Shown: piece after piece, positions 32,362-42,811 of the stretch
Position numbering within the stretch: position 1 is the first letter of the stretch
How the letters are laid out: every line of letters begins with the position of its first letter
Assembly (NCBI GenBank): GCA_008704415.1
Contig: VXIS01000028.1
Coordinates: forward strand, 62,001-126,000
Reading direction: 5' to 3'
Source of the DNA: Sphaerosporella brunnea
Lineage: Eukaryota; Ascomycota; Pezizomycetes; Pezizales; Pyronemataceae
Length of the DNA stretch: 64,000 nt
Translations under genes and position numbers: made by a program
Notes under the pieces: model-generated
What the model saw: only the letters and a program-made list of their open reading frames with translations
What the model was told of the DNA's origin: nothing
Database searches by the model: none

Positions 32362-32541
32362 CAGGGCTGCCAATAGATCGGACAGTCCGGCTTTGGGCGC
32401 GGTTTGAACCCATTTGAAGTAAACGGGCTTTCTCAAGCGAGGCCCGTTTGGACCAGATATAATGGACTGAGATCCAGGTGCTCACGAGCCCCGGATAGAG
32501 CGCGACGTGTAGGTGCCCGCGGGGCCCGCCAGGCACCTGAA
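32362..32541 (+). mobile_element. hAT-D left-end fragment
   Basis: It starts CAGGGCTGCCAATAG and continues with GTCCGGCTTTGGGCGCG, AACGGGCTTT, GCCCGTTTGGACCAG and GGGCCCGCCAGGCACCTG. All are shared in order with the complete hAT-D at 34,039. No right end was found. Confidence 0.6.
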
Positions 32542-32544
32542 CTG

Positions 32545-34030
32545 TCTACCATGTTTAAAGAACACAAGGACCCCAAGAAGAGGTCAGCATTCGCCCGAAT
32601 AATCTACGATTGGTCTCCCAAACAAGCACCGCTTCGATATCCTTGCTCAAATGCCGGGGTTGTGATCACCAGGTGCGCTCGGAGGTTGCCCCATTATTGG
32701 CACCAAGGAAATCGCCGAATAACGCGCACCCCCAGGCATCTATCAGAGATCCAGACCTGGAGATGGTCGCCCGGAACAGGTCAGACGCGGAGGCTATGCC
32801 GGGAGGAAGTTCCGTGGTACTATGATGGCGGTAGTCAGTTGGGGGGAGTGGGTGCAGATCGTCGGCATCTTCAACTCTCCGGATGGCCATGATCAAAGTT
32901 TGCTCAGGCCAACCGATGGATTGCCACGGAGCATGCGTGCGCAGATGGGCCTGCACAGGAAAGCGTGCATTCTCCAACTCTGGCATCCCCATACCTTGCA
33001 CTCCCACCACCGGCCCAGTAGAATAGATAGAAAACCGCATCTTCGGCTGTCTGGCGCCCCCTGTGGGTTCCCTCGGTGTCAGTGACCACCCATCACCACC
33101 CGTTGCCGGTGGAGCCACTCAGGGTCCTCCTCATGAGCCGACAATTAGCTACCTGGGAAATGTCGTTGCGCAGTTTCGGTTTTCGGTCATCGCTCAGTCA
33201 CGGGTCGCCGGTCATCACACGCCTGCGGGACAGGAACCACATCCCTCATTGTGTACAGCCGGCGCCTACGGGATAGGCATGCTGCCTCATCGGCCGGTCA
33301 TACCTGGAAGCGGGCCTGGTGCTTCTGGTTATGTAGGTGCACGGCCTCCTCTGGATCTCCTTGCCACAGTCGAACTGCGACAGGTTGACGTTGGGCCCCC
33401 TAAATAGGGTTGTTGTTCAATGGATGTCCGCACACACGGACATCGCAAGTAAGAAACAAGCCGATGGCCTGGCGAAGGAAGCGGTGGGTGTAGTTAGACA
33501 CTGAGAGGTTGTTACCTCCATCTCCTATATCGTGCATTGAGGGAGGAAATGAAGAAGGACTGCAAAGCAGCATGAGAGGCCCGAACTGATAAGGGCAAGA
33601 AATACTCAGGCTTCCTCGTCATACTAATGACTGACAATTTGCATTCACCATCATCTAACGTCTGAGATGTCTCGGTTTCCTTCAGCAACAAAGCCTCCAG
33701 CAGCATCGGCAGTCCTGCATGCACCTCGCACAGCAGATGCTCACAGACCACCGCAAAGTCTAAGATGCCGTAAGTCAAAATAGAGTCTAAAAGTTTGATA
33801 TAATGACACCTCGCGGCGTCAGGACGCCGCGAAAAGTCCAAGCAGGCCACGCGCCTCCCGGACGTGGGGCCGCAAATTCTTGTGATTCACACGTTACAGC
33901 TACCCCTCGCGCTGTCCGCTGTCTCGGCTTAGGGTTAAGGCTTCTGAGCGTCTAATAGCCACACCAGGCTCTTGTGTGAGAGTGCACATTGGTGCTATAG
34001 TTGACTGCGATGTACACGGCAATATACACC
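32545..34030. repeat. Unassigned interval with R4 copy 3
   Basis: 32,830-33,060 is the third R4 copy. On the minus strand it gives the peptide YSTGPVVGVQGMGMPELEN, related to STAAVVGVDDNGMPE at 1115-1333. The remainder shows only unrecognised short frames. Confidence 0.35.
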
Positions 34031-34038
34031 GCTATGAG

Positions 34039-34688
34039 CAGGGCTGTCAGAAGTCCGGCCAGTCCGGCTTTGAGCGCAGCCTGAACCGGACTGATTGAAA
34101 CGGGCTTTTGAAATCACGGCCCGTTTGGACCAGGCTTTTTGGATCGAGACCCAGGCGCCTACAGGCACCTGCCAGGCCCAGAAGTACCCGGCGCCCGGCG
34201 GGCCCGCCAGGCATCTGTAGTTTTTTGCTTACACATACACCAAGGAGAGAAACATGAACCCGAGATACAGATTCAACAACCTGAACAACCTCCAGCTACG
34301 CCTCCATCTCCGCCGCCTGCAGTTCCAAGTGACTCTGCATACGCTCAACCTGATGAATTTGAGAACCCGCACCATAGACCAGATCTTCCCTCGCTAGGAT
34401 TTGAGGCATTCTATGGCGTGGATCGACCAGTCTTTTCATTGCGATCGACGCTGTAGTTGCGGCGGAACGACCACCGAACGATTAGCGCTTTTAGTGGCCC
34501 CGCGTTCGGCACAATGACCAACCTGACCTTAATTCTTTGCTACCAGGCACCGGCCGGCACCTATCAGATATCCAGGTTTTTGTTATGCCTGCCCGAACCT
34601 GTCGGGCCTGCCACATCACCGGCCCGACCTGACCCACTCCGTGGGGCCCCGTTTGACCTGGCGGCCGGCCGGACTATTGACAGCCCTG
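34039..34688 (+). mobile_element. hAT-D non-autonomous element, complete, 8-bp target duplication
   Basis: 650 bp, with ends CAGGGCTGTCAGAAGTCCGG and the inverse-type GGCCGGACTATTGACAGCCCTG (20 or so bases pair with few mismatches). GCTATGAG lies on both sides (34,031-34,038 and 34,689-34,696). Inside there is only a short frame with a Pro/Gln-rich stretch (QQPEQPPATPPSPPP) and no transposase domain. Confidence 0.85.
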
Positions 34689-34696
34689 GCTATGAG

Positions 34697-35176
34697 TACT
34701 GTCGTGGTTGCATGAACACAGCCGAGGAGTGAATTTCTGGCAGTCGTGCCTCATTCCCGCCCCCTGCGATACAATTGGTTTCCGTCCCTCAGCCCACCGG
34801 TTTGAATTGCTACTGTCGAATGTCTGCACGCATTGGAACATCATCTCCATACACGAGCGGTACCGGAAAAGTGTACATTCATCATTATCAGATGACTCCA
34901 AACCTATGCAGCGTCGTTGGGTCCCAGTGTGCAGCAGCTGATCCTTGATGCTCAGATTGGATCACTCGCATCAGTACTGACGTATCTACAGCCGCGGTGT
35001 TACTTCAACGCCCGTGCGCAACATTCTGATGGGTGGGATGCCGATGCCTCGTATTCTGGTGTGTCATGTCGGGTCAAATACCGAGGCCAGTCTACCCAGT
35101 CCACGAATTGAAATCATCATAGCTATCCCGCAGATGGAAGCTGGTTTCGATCAAACCCTTCTATCGGGGGGCAGTA
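34697..35176. other. Unassigned interval
   Basis: No gene or repeat could be supported. Confidence 0.2.
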
Positions 35177-35184
35177 CCAGTGGG

Positions 35185-35290
35185 CAGTGTTCCTAATAGC
35201 AACGCCGGCCGTCAGGCTGATCGATAAGACGATAAGACGCGCGGGCCGTTTGGGCTGCAGCCCACGTCGGGCTGGCTATCAGGAACACTG
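35185..35290. mobile_element. hAT-E MITE, 106 bp, with 8-bp target duplication
   Basis: Ends CAGTGTTCCTAATAGC and GCTATCAGGAACACTG are inverse with one mismatch. CCAGTGGG flanks both sides (35,177-35,184 and 35,291-35,298). The short interior has GGGCCG and CAGCCC blocks shared with the 346-bp copy at 54,415. Confidence 0.9.
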
Positions 35291-35298
35291 CCAGTGGG

Positions 35299-37465
35299 AC
35301 TGGACCCCGCAAAAAGCAATACCGTAGAATTCCTTCTATACCACGCATTTTGAAGTGCCGTGCAACTTTATTATACCGGGTGCCGGTGCTACGATGCAGG
35401 CAGCAACAGGTGCGGGGCGCGAGAAACTGATACTTACACTTGTACAACGATTTCATCATCATCCCCCCGCTCTTTGGCCTCAATCTCCCGCGCCACAGCA
35501 CCCATTTCGTCAAGCAGTTGTGAAGGTCGTGGCCGATTGTCCTCCTTCAGATGCCCACCCTGGGTCCGGCGCCTGCTTTTCCTCCTCTCGTCCACCACGC
35601 CGGTTCGAAATCACCATTTAAACCTCCTGCTCCCCAAAACTCGCTACCACTAATGTCCTTGGCAAGATCTGGTATATCTTTGATCTTGAGACGGTCATCC
35701 TCTGAACCACAATGATTTAAAGTTGAATCCATTGCTCACAATCCCCGCATTTCTCCCACAGTCCGGGGGACACCAAACAACAGGGACTTGCGCTGAGCCA
35801 GATACCTCGCTCATCAGTAACACCTCTCAGCTATGAGAGCGTACCGCCTGCTCTGGGCACTGCCCCGTGCAGGCAACTCTTGACGGCGACACAAACATTT
35901 CCTTCGACGGTTGGACGCCTAAGGCACCTCTGTGGTCGCCACCACCGTGCCTCCCGGTGTATGACATTTCGGACTGTGAAAAGCACCCGCCGCCATAGAA
36001 AAAAGCGGACATAGCCCAGAGATCGAGGAAAAGGAGGAGTAGGGTTCCGTGTCGCGCAATGGGGATATAAAACCTTCATTTTTTGTGCAAACAGGTCATG
36101 CAGTCTGCCGGGCCCGAGCCGCGAGTTACAAAGCAAGCCCGGGGTTTTTGATCCGCCCAACGAAGCCCAACGCCGGTTGCGTGTTACTGACGCTATATTT
36201 CTGAGCGTTCCCACACGAGGGTATCTTGCTGCCCAGGTCTTTGCCATTTCACGTGCGCCATCATGTCTCATAAACGTCTGCCAAACGACCACAAGGTGTC
36301 GCAGCACGAGAAGTGTACTAACGTCCCGGCAACACATGGGTACTCTACATGCCTCCGTTAGTCATCGGTGAACATGTTCTCTCCTAGACCTCGGCGCACT
36401 GACTCCACCGACCTGGATCGAAGACCACTTCGCCTTCCGGAGTCCCTAATTCTGAGGTGTCGACAGTGCTTGCAGAACTGAAATCCCACCCCTGTGGTGG
36501 TCTCTGGTGTCAACTCAAGCATTGCAAGCATCGAATGCCTCTAGCAAGTGTCTGAGACTTGCTGTCAACGGGTGCAGCTCCAAACTCCCATTGCTTTGGC
36601 AAACAATATGCCCTCTGCTGGAATGGTAGCCACCCGCCAGAACGGACTATCCGAACGTGAACCTCGATATTTCAACATCTGCAGTTTCGATCGTGCCCAC
36701 CCGCGCGTCGCGACACCAGTGCCCGCTATCCCGGCTGCTGCGGTCAACCATGGATGGACACGTTACCGACCTTTAGAAACGCGACAAAGACCGGGGGCAA
36801 GCGCAGTGCATGCATCGCAAAAGACGGGCCGTCTATCCCCGCGCCGCCTCGGGATCATGTCGTTTGGTCATCTTGTCAAGGAACGCCAGCTTGTTGGGGC
36901 ACCTAGGTCACCACGGCATAGAATACCAGCGCACCACCGGCACTCGCGGGGCGCCGAGAGGGCTACGGGGGGGTGGGCAACGGGAAGACGTTCGCCTGAT
37001 GCCTGCTAGACGTCGAATCACATAACGGCTATGGACGCAGCGTGCACGCCCCCGCCGGCACCGCGCCCCTCCGGCTAGGATGCGACGCCCCTCAGCCGTT
37101 CGATATCCGCCAAATGCTTGATTGCCAGTGGCAATACGGTTCCCAACGCGGATGCGCTGCGGCGCGGCGCGCACGCAGTTGTACGCAAAACCCTCCGGGC
37201 TGTTTGTGCAGCTAGACATGGTGGACGGCGTCAACGGCGGCCGCAACGTGACGTTGATCCGAACCGCAGTTGAGCGGTGACATTGTACGATATCTATTCA
37301 CGCGATAAGGCACGGCGGGCACTATAAACGGAGATGAAGCGACGCCCGGCTGCCCCCTTGGGTGCATTGCAGCGAATCACCACCGGTTGACGGGAAACAC
37401 AGGTCATCTAAGGCACGATGCGAACAAATCAACGGTATCAGCGCAAAAAACAGAAGGTAAACGTG
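35299..37465. other. Unassigned interval
   Basis: Contains overlapping open frames on both strands (for example 35,831-36,337 on the minus strand, 168 codons, and 36,548-37,009 on the plus strand). None has a recognisable domain. The right part becomes visibly richer in G and C towards the nuclease-kinase gene. A 3' untranslated region of that gene may lie just left of 37,470. Confidence 0.25.
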
Positions 37466-37469
37466 CACG

Positions 37470-39602
37470 TTAAGGCGCCTCTCGAGCATGCGCCGACTCG
37501 GTCCTGAGCACGACCATCTCCTCTCTCCACCACCGATCAACTCTAGCCCTCGCGATCTTCTCGTCCGTCCAGACATCGCGCATCTCGTCGGTCAATCGCA
37601 CTCTCGGCTCCACGGCCTCAAGGTCGATCAACCATAACCTCCGCCGCTGCGCGTCCCAACAAATATTTCTGGCCGCTACGTCATCGTGGTCCCAGCCGTG
37701 TCTCCACAGTTCGGCCAGCGCGTCTGTAAGTTGCCGCTTGACGTCGTCCTCCCGGTCCGCTGCCGGGGCGACGTCCAGCAGGGTGGGGTGCGGCAGGTAC
37801 TCCATGAATAGCACCAGAAAGCCGTCAGCAGTGCGCCCGGCTCCGTGAAAGGTTGCGAAGTGGGGGTGGCCGGAGACGGCGGAGAGTGCGGTGCATTCGT
37901 CGAGATGCTCGGAGAGGAGGTGTGGTGGCCGGAGTTTCGCGACGAGGCGGGTATTGCTGGGCAGCGCTGAGCAGAGGAACACTGTCTGCGGCCGGCGGGA
38001 GTGGAAAAAGGAGAGGATCTCGACGGTCACGGTTGTTTGTTCGTCCGAAAGCTGCACAGTGATGGTAGAGCCCAGTTCTAAGTGTGTTATTCCTGTTCTT
38101 TGCCATTGGTGGGCGGCAGGCAGAATGGAACTCGTTGACGACTCGCTGTGGCCATGCATGATCGAGCGGCACAAGTGGCGTAAGAATGAGGCGCTGAAGA
38201 GGTTGGCGATGGCTGCAGTCGGCCTCAGCAGCTGGGCGAGCGCCCGGTAGGCATCGGTGAAACGTGCAAAGACGTGGTGAGCGGCGCTCTGCCCATAGTC
38301 CGCGCCACTGCTGGATTCACCCAAGAAGGAGAAGCCCCCCGGCCGAGGCATCCGCGGCGTGGGCGTGTCGCCCAAACGGCGCGCCGCCGATTCAGCCTGC
38401 TTATTCGATGCAGCAACGGAAGCAGTGAGTTCCGGCCCGACTCGCTCAGGGAAGCGACGTTCCGAATCCGACTGCGTCCAGACGCCCACCGCGAGAAAGC
38501 ACATGCGGAGAGACGGGCCGGCGTCAGGCGCCCCAAAGCTGAAGGCGGCGCTGGCCGCGATTGGCGGCGACACCAGAAAGCGACGCAGAGCAGCGCGCTT
38601 GACGAACACCGTCACGTTGTAGTTGGTGTAGAAGCCGTAGCGCATATTCGAATCGTCCATGTACCTCGCCAGCTGGCCCAGGCTTTTTGCCAGGCGAGCG
38701 CGCGCGTCGAGGAGATCCATGTCAGGCGCGCTGGCGAAGACGTGTTTGTGCAGGTACTCGGTGGTCCAGGGCGTCTTCACTTCGCCGACAGCGACCAGGA
38801 TATCGCAAGTGCTGCCGTCCTGCGGGCCGCTGCGCATGGTGTCCCGACGCCACTGCTCACTGATGCGCGCCATGGCGAGGTCGGGCATGCGCCGGTGCCC
38901 TTTGTCGTCCGTGCCGGCGATCTCGGTGATCCGGTGAGCGAGTCCGATAGACTGCACCTACGGCATCAGCATCAAGCACGGCGGCCTGCGGAACACCGGA
39001 CGGAACACGAAATGAAATCCAACCTGCGGATCCAACATCTGCGCGCAGTCCACGTCTGCGGGTGCGATCAGCGACAACTTGGCGGTCGCGCGCGCGAGGT
39101 TGCGGTTGATCTCGTTGACCGGCACAGCCAGGTTGTTAACAAATCTGCCCGCAATGCCGGACTCGTTTCCGACCCAGTAGCTCTCCGTGGGGGACGGGAC
39201 GGTGTGCACGTACAGCACCTCGGGATCGTCGGTCAGCAGCGGGTGGCTATCGATCATCGACAGCGTGCCGACCGTGGCCGCATAGACGGCCTCGACGAAG
39301 CGCGGCCACGGCTCGATGTCCTCGGGCGCGAGGACGTTGGCGCTCTTGGACGGCGAGGAGGTGCGATAGTTCGCGTTCGCGGCGTAGAGAAGTTCGGGTA
39401 GCGCCGCGAACGCGACAGTGGCGACGCGCCTGTCAGGAGGCGGTGGCGGGCATGCAGGCTGCCGCCGCAGCGCAGCGAGCGGCGGCGGCGCGGGCAACGA
39501 GGCGACGGAGGATGGTTCGTTGGGGGCTTGCATTGTGTTGTGTTGCGTTGCGTGGCGAAGCATCCACGCGCGTCGCAATGTTGTCGGTAAGGTGGTCGTC
39601 AC
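37470..39602 (-). CDS. PD-(D/E)XK nuclease-like and protein kinase fusion (Crinkler-related), two exons
   Basis: Exon 1 is 39,024-39,602 and exon 2 is 37,470-38,957, giving 688 codons plus stop. The 66-nt intron (donor GTTGGA, branch CTGAT, acceptor CGTAG) keeps phase and removes the only in-frame stop. The N-terminal part (AVPVNEINRNLARATAKL, STCDILVAVGEVKTPW) carries the D...ExK signature of the restriction-nuclease fold. The kinase part has RLVAKL (Lys), an alpha-C Glu (EHLDECTAL), hinge LFMEYL, catalytic loop HDDVAARNI and LIDLE in place of DFG. Nuclease plus kinase in one chain is known for Crinkler-type and related fungal proteins, proposed to act on host or competitor cells or in genome conflict. 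The role here is inferred. The gene is GC-rich compared with its surroundings. An ATG within exon 1 (MQAPNEPSS) is an alternative start. Confidence 0.82.
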
Positions 39603-39623
39603 GTGGCGATGATATGATGGGCC

Positions 39624-39643
39624 GATAAGATCGTTGCGATAAG
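39624..39643. promoter_or_regulatory. Paired GATA-factor sites upstream of the nuclease-kinase gene
   Basis: Two GATAAG hexamers (39,624-39,629 and 39,638-39,643, plus strand) lie 22 to 41 bp upstream of the chosen start. Closely paired GATA sites are the typical target of fungal AreA-type nitrogen regulators. Use in this promoter is inferred. Confidence 0.35.
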
Positions 39644-39689
39644 ATGGGATTGATTAGACATGCAATCCGATAGATTAGATAGATGAGCC

Positions 39690-39733
39690 TACTGACTAAA
39701 CGCCTGCTGACTAAACACCTGCTGAATAAACGC
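39690..39733. repeat. Short tandem repeat, three units of about 15 bp
   Basis: The unit CTGCTGACTAAACGC occurs three times with small changes, next to the 3' end of the LINE at 39,752. Confidence 0.6.
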
Positions 39734-39751
39734 CTTTGTTTGTTTGTTACA

Positions 39752-40740
39752 ATCACATTGTATTCGGCCGCTTGCGGCCATGACATATGTCAAAAAAAGG
39801 AAAAGACTATGCGTTCGCCAAAGCCGACTACTGAGGCCTGCGGCTCTTCGAAGGCAAAAGACTAAGGAAATCGCACCGACTCGTAAAAGCGCACCAAGGA
39901 AAAACAGGTCTCACAACATAATGCCTCCATCCGGCCACGATCCGACCCTTGTAGTGCCGAGGACGTCCATGACGGCCTCCGTGCACCTATCATCGGCGAG
40001 CAGAGCGGTGGTGGCCGTAGCCGGCCATCGTTTCCGCCCGCCTTCTTTCGTCACCTCCGAGACTCTCCTGCAGAGGACCCGTTGCTCGTTCTTCCATATC
40101 GTACAAAACTTGAAAACGTGGTCCCGCGTCTGCACGGCGCCGCTATTGCACCAGCAGCATTTGTCGTCCTCACGGCGCCCGGTCCCATGAAGCTAGGGGG
40201 CGGTCGGGGCCTTTTGCAGCCGTAGCTGGAAGAACCGCGCTGCTACGGTCTTCCTGGTCTTGAACGCAGTCTTGTTGCCTGTTGCCCTTAGGCTTCCTAT
40301 AATAGCTCTTGGGCCTGCAGTGCTCGGCAAGCCAGCGGTAGCGGTGTTCACGCTTGGCCGACGTGACGGCTCTGGCGATGAGGGCGAGCGACGTAGTGGC
40401 GGTTATTTCTGGGGGAGCCGACGGGGACTGGCGACTGCCTGCGCCCTTGGCAAGGCAGTCGGCCTGCTCGTTGCCGGGAACCTCCTTGTGGGCTGGCGGC
40501 CAGCGCTTCCGCAGTCCAGCGCGCGTCCAGAATGTCACTTTCGGGAAGAGCGATCATTGGGACGATCCACTGGCCGGGGCCCGGTCCGGTGTCTTGTAGC
40601 CGTTGGAGGGCCGCTTGCGCATCCACGAAGATGCGGACGGTGCCGGTCTCGGCCGCTGTCCCTACCGGTAGGCACTGGATAAACGCCGCTGACTGCACAA
40701 AGTGGCCGGGTCTGAGATGTGATGCTGCACAAAATCTTTA
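39752..40740 (-). mobile_element. Tad-like LINE, 3' third
   Basis: The most complete LINE 3' end in the window. Minus-strand frames give RNase H (VRIFVDAQAALQRLQ, then HKEVPGNEQADCLAKGA), linker (TTSLALIARAVTSAKREH, RYRWLAEHCRPKSYY), zinc-like CWWC region, QTRDHVFKFCTIWKNEQ, and DDRCTEAVMDVL with VGSWP. It has frameshifts between these blocks, so it is inactive. The 3' untranslated region runs to the perfect hairpin GGCCGCTTGCGGCC at 39,766-39,779, then the family tail (in sense GAATACAATGTGATTG). Reverse transcriptase is absent (5' truncation). Confidence 0.8.
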
Positions 40741-40744
40741 TCTC

Positions 40745-42405
40745 TCATCGGGTGACCCCTTGATGCAGTAGGTTCTCATCTCTCACCGATACCATATCAG
40801 ACTGGGCGTTTATGGTGTTGATCCAAGCCGTGTTGGTGCTCAGACACGCGATATCACCCATTAACGACTGGACGCGATGATGGCCGATGCCGTTGAAGCA
40901 TTCAACCAATGCTATAAAACGGACCCTGAATCAACACGCTGGAATGGCTGTTATCGTAAATCGCTGATCATGCAGTGCGTGTAAACTGCAGCGTTCATTC
41001 AGCAATCCTGCCATGTCATAATGCGCCGAGCCCCACATGCTGATGAAAGCACTGAGCTGCAGTTGCTCCCAGTTTAACCAAATCACGTAAGTTGCAACTA
41101 GGAGGACTTTACGTGAGGTTTCCTGGTGGCCACGTCTGCCAGGCAAACTAGGCAAACCCGCGAGACCCAGCAATATCGGCATGTGGGATAGGGTGTACCG
41201 ATTGAACTCGGGGGATCAGTGAAACAAAACAATGGCGCCGCTGCCACTGGAGAGTGTACAACGACCAAACTCAGGCTACCTCGTCACCATGGTCCCGACC
41301 TGTTGCCAGACAGGGGAGTGTTCAAACACACGCGAGAGTCACTATTGCAGCGCAGCTGCCGGCACACCCATTGTGGCCAGCCTCCAGAGACAAACACAGG
41401 AAGCAAAGGTCATGATTTCAGAGGGACTCCCGTTGCGTGGACCTGATCACGCAATCAATTCGGGATTACCTCGGGCACCCCGCCGCGCGACTGATACTGG
41501 GTTGACAACTACTTTCATTTGCCAGGAAAATGATACGAGTCTGCACCCTGCCAGTATACAACATCGACAATAACGATGGGTCAGGGAAGCTCAGGTGCAC
41601 TCGCGCTGTAGTTTGTATGGACACCCTCCGGCACGACGTCCAATGACAGGTTTGCGTCGTGCCATCGGACGCTGCTCTCCAGCTTTCTCAGCTCTTCCGA
41701 CGGGTCTCCGCAGGCCATGAAAAAACATCTCGCCGTTCCTCGACTTCCACCACTTGCGGCACGCACTACTCATCACCAGGCATTTTCTTTCAAAGCGCTC
41801 TTGCCTCAGTAGAATGCAAAATCGTGTTCAGGTTATATAAGCCGGCCGTGTATTCATAACAGTGCCACAACGCCGGTGACGCACATTCGCTTTTCATTAT
41901 TGCTGCGTCTCCTTTGAACTCCGGATGACCATAGCTGAAAGACTGGCTGCCGAAGGCATAACAAGAGGTACAGCAATAAACGGCCGCCTCGCAGGGTCGC
42001 CGCAATGCCAGTGTTCGCAGACTGTTTGCCGACTGGTGGTGTGTACAGCTGCTACGGCAAGCCGGCATGTCAGTCCGCGCAGAAATCTGGCCCAGCATGG
42101 CGTCTTTCCAGTCCAGGCCATCACTTGTGACGCGATGTGCAGGATTGGAATGCTCTTTCTTGACCATGACCGGCAAGCAGAGTTTGGGTCAATCTAAACC
42201 CAGTTTCTTCTTGCCCCAGCGTCGACTGGTTTCGGAAAGCACCAGTGGCAACGCTCCGAATCGTACAGTGTGGGTTCATGCTTCAATCGCGAAATTGACT
42301 TGAGCGAGATAAGCACGGATAACGCAATATCATCAGCGTTCTTCACCGGCTGCTTGTAATCACCCGCTGCATTCCCTTCCGCCGTTGAACCACACCATTC
42401 CAAGT
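40745..42405. other. Unassigned interval
   Basis: A minus-strand frame at 41,581-41,766 (ACGDPSEELRKLESSVRWHD) reads protein-like but short. No recognised element or gene. Confidence 0.2.
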
Positions 42406-42412
42406 AGGTGCA

Positions 42413-42535
42413 TCTGGACACAAGCCGAGCCGAGTTGAGCCATGAGAAACGCTCGAGCGAGCTCGGCCTGTTAGAACATGGGCTCGTCAAGCCGAGCCGA
42501 GCCTGAAAAGGTCGAGCTTTGGGTCGAACTGCCAC
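42413..42535 (+). mobile_element. hAT-C terminus fragment
   Basis: It begins TGCATCTGGACACAAGCCGAGCC, a degenerate hAT-C end, and continues with the CTCGAGCGAGCTCGG and GCCGAGCCGAGCC subterminal repeats. No partner end. Confidence 0.4.
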
Positions 42536-42811
42536 GCAATTTATGATGTACGAGCCGGTAAATAAGAGGTTGCACGCAGGGACATTAGAGACGTCGCTAT
42601 ACTAGTATATACCCGACAGATCTGATCCGGAATCCAAGGCTTCTACCTCAGCTTCCTGCACTGCGTCCGTGCTCGCGGCGTGGCCCTCGTACGGATGCTC
42701 CTGACCATCACCATGGCGAACCTCGCCAACACCATGGGCACCATCCCCGACTTCGCTCCCGCTAGGGTGGTCTGAGTGGGAATAATCCCCGCTGTGACCG
42801 GCCGCCGTACC

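Noticed and set aside
37960..37975. GGAACACTG inside the nuclease-kinase gene, like a hAT-E end
   Set aside because: It lies in an uninterrupted coding exon with no partner end or octamer duplication.
38274..39401. 375-codon plus-strand open frame, the longest on that strand nearby
   Set aside because: It is antisense to the nuclease-kinase gene, reads as Arg/His-rich sequence without a domain, and is the usual shadow of a GC-rich gene.
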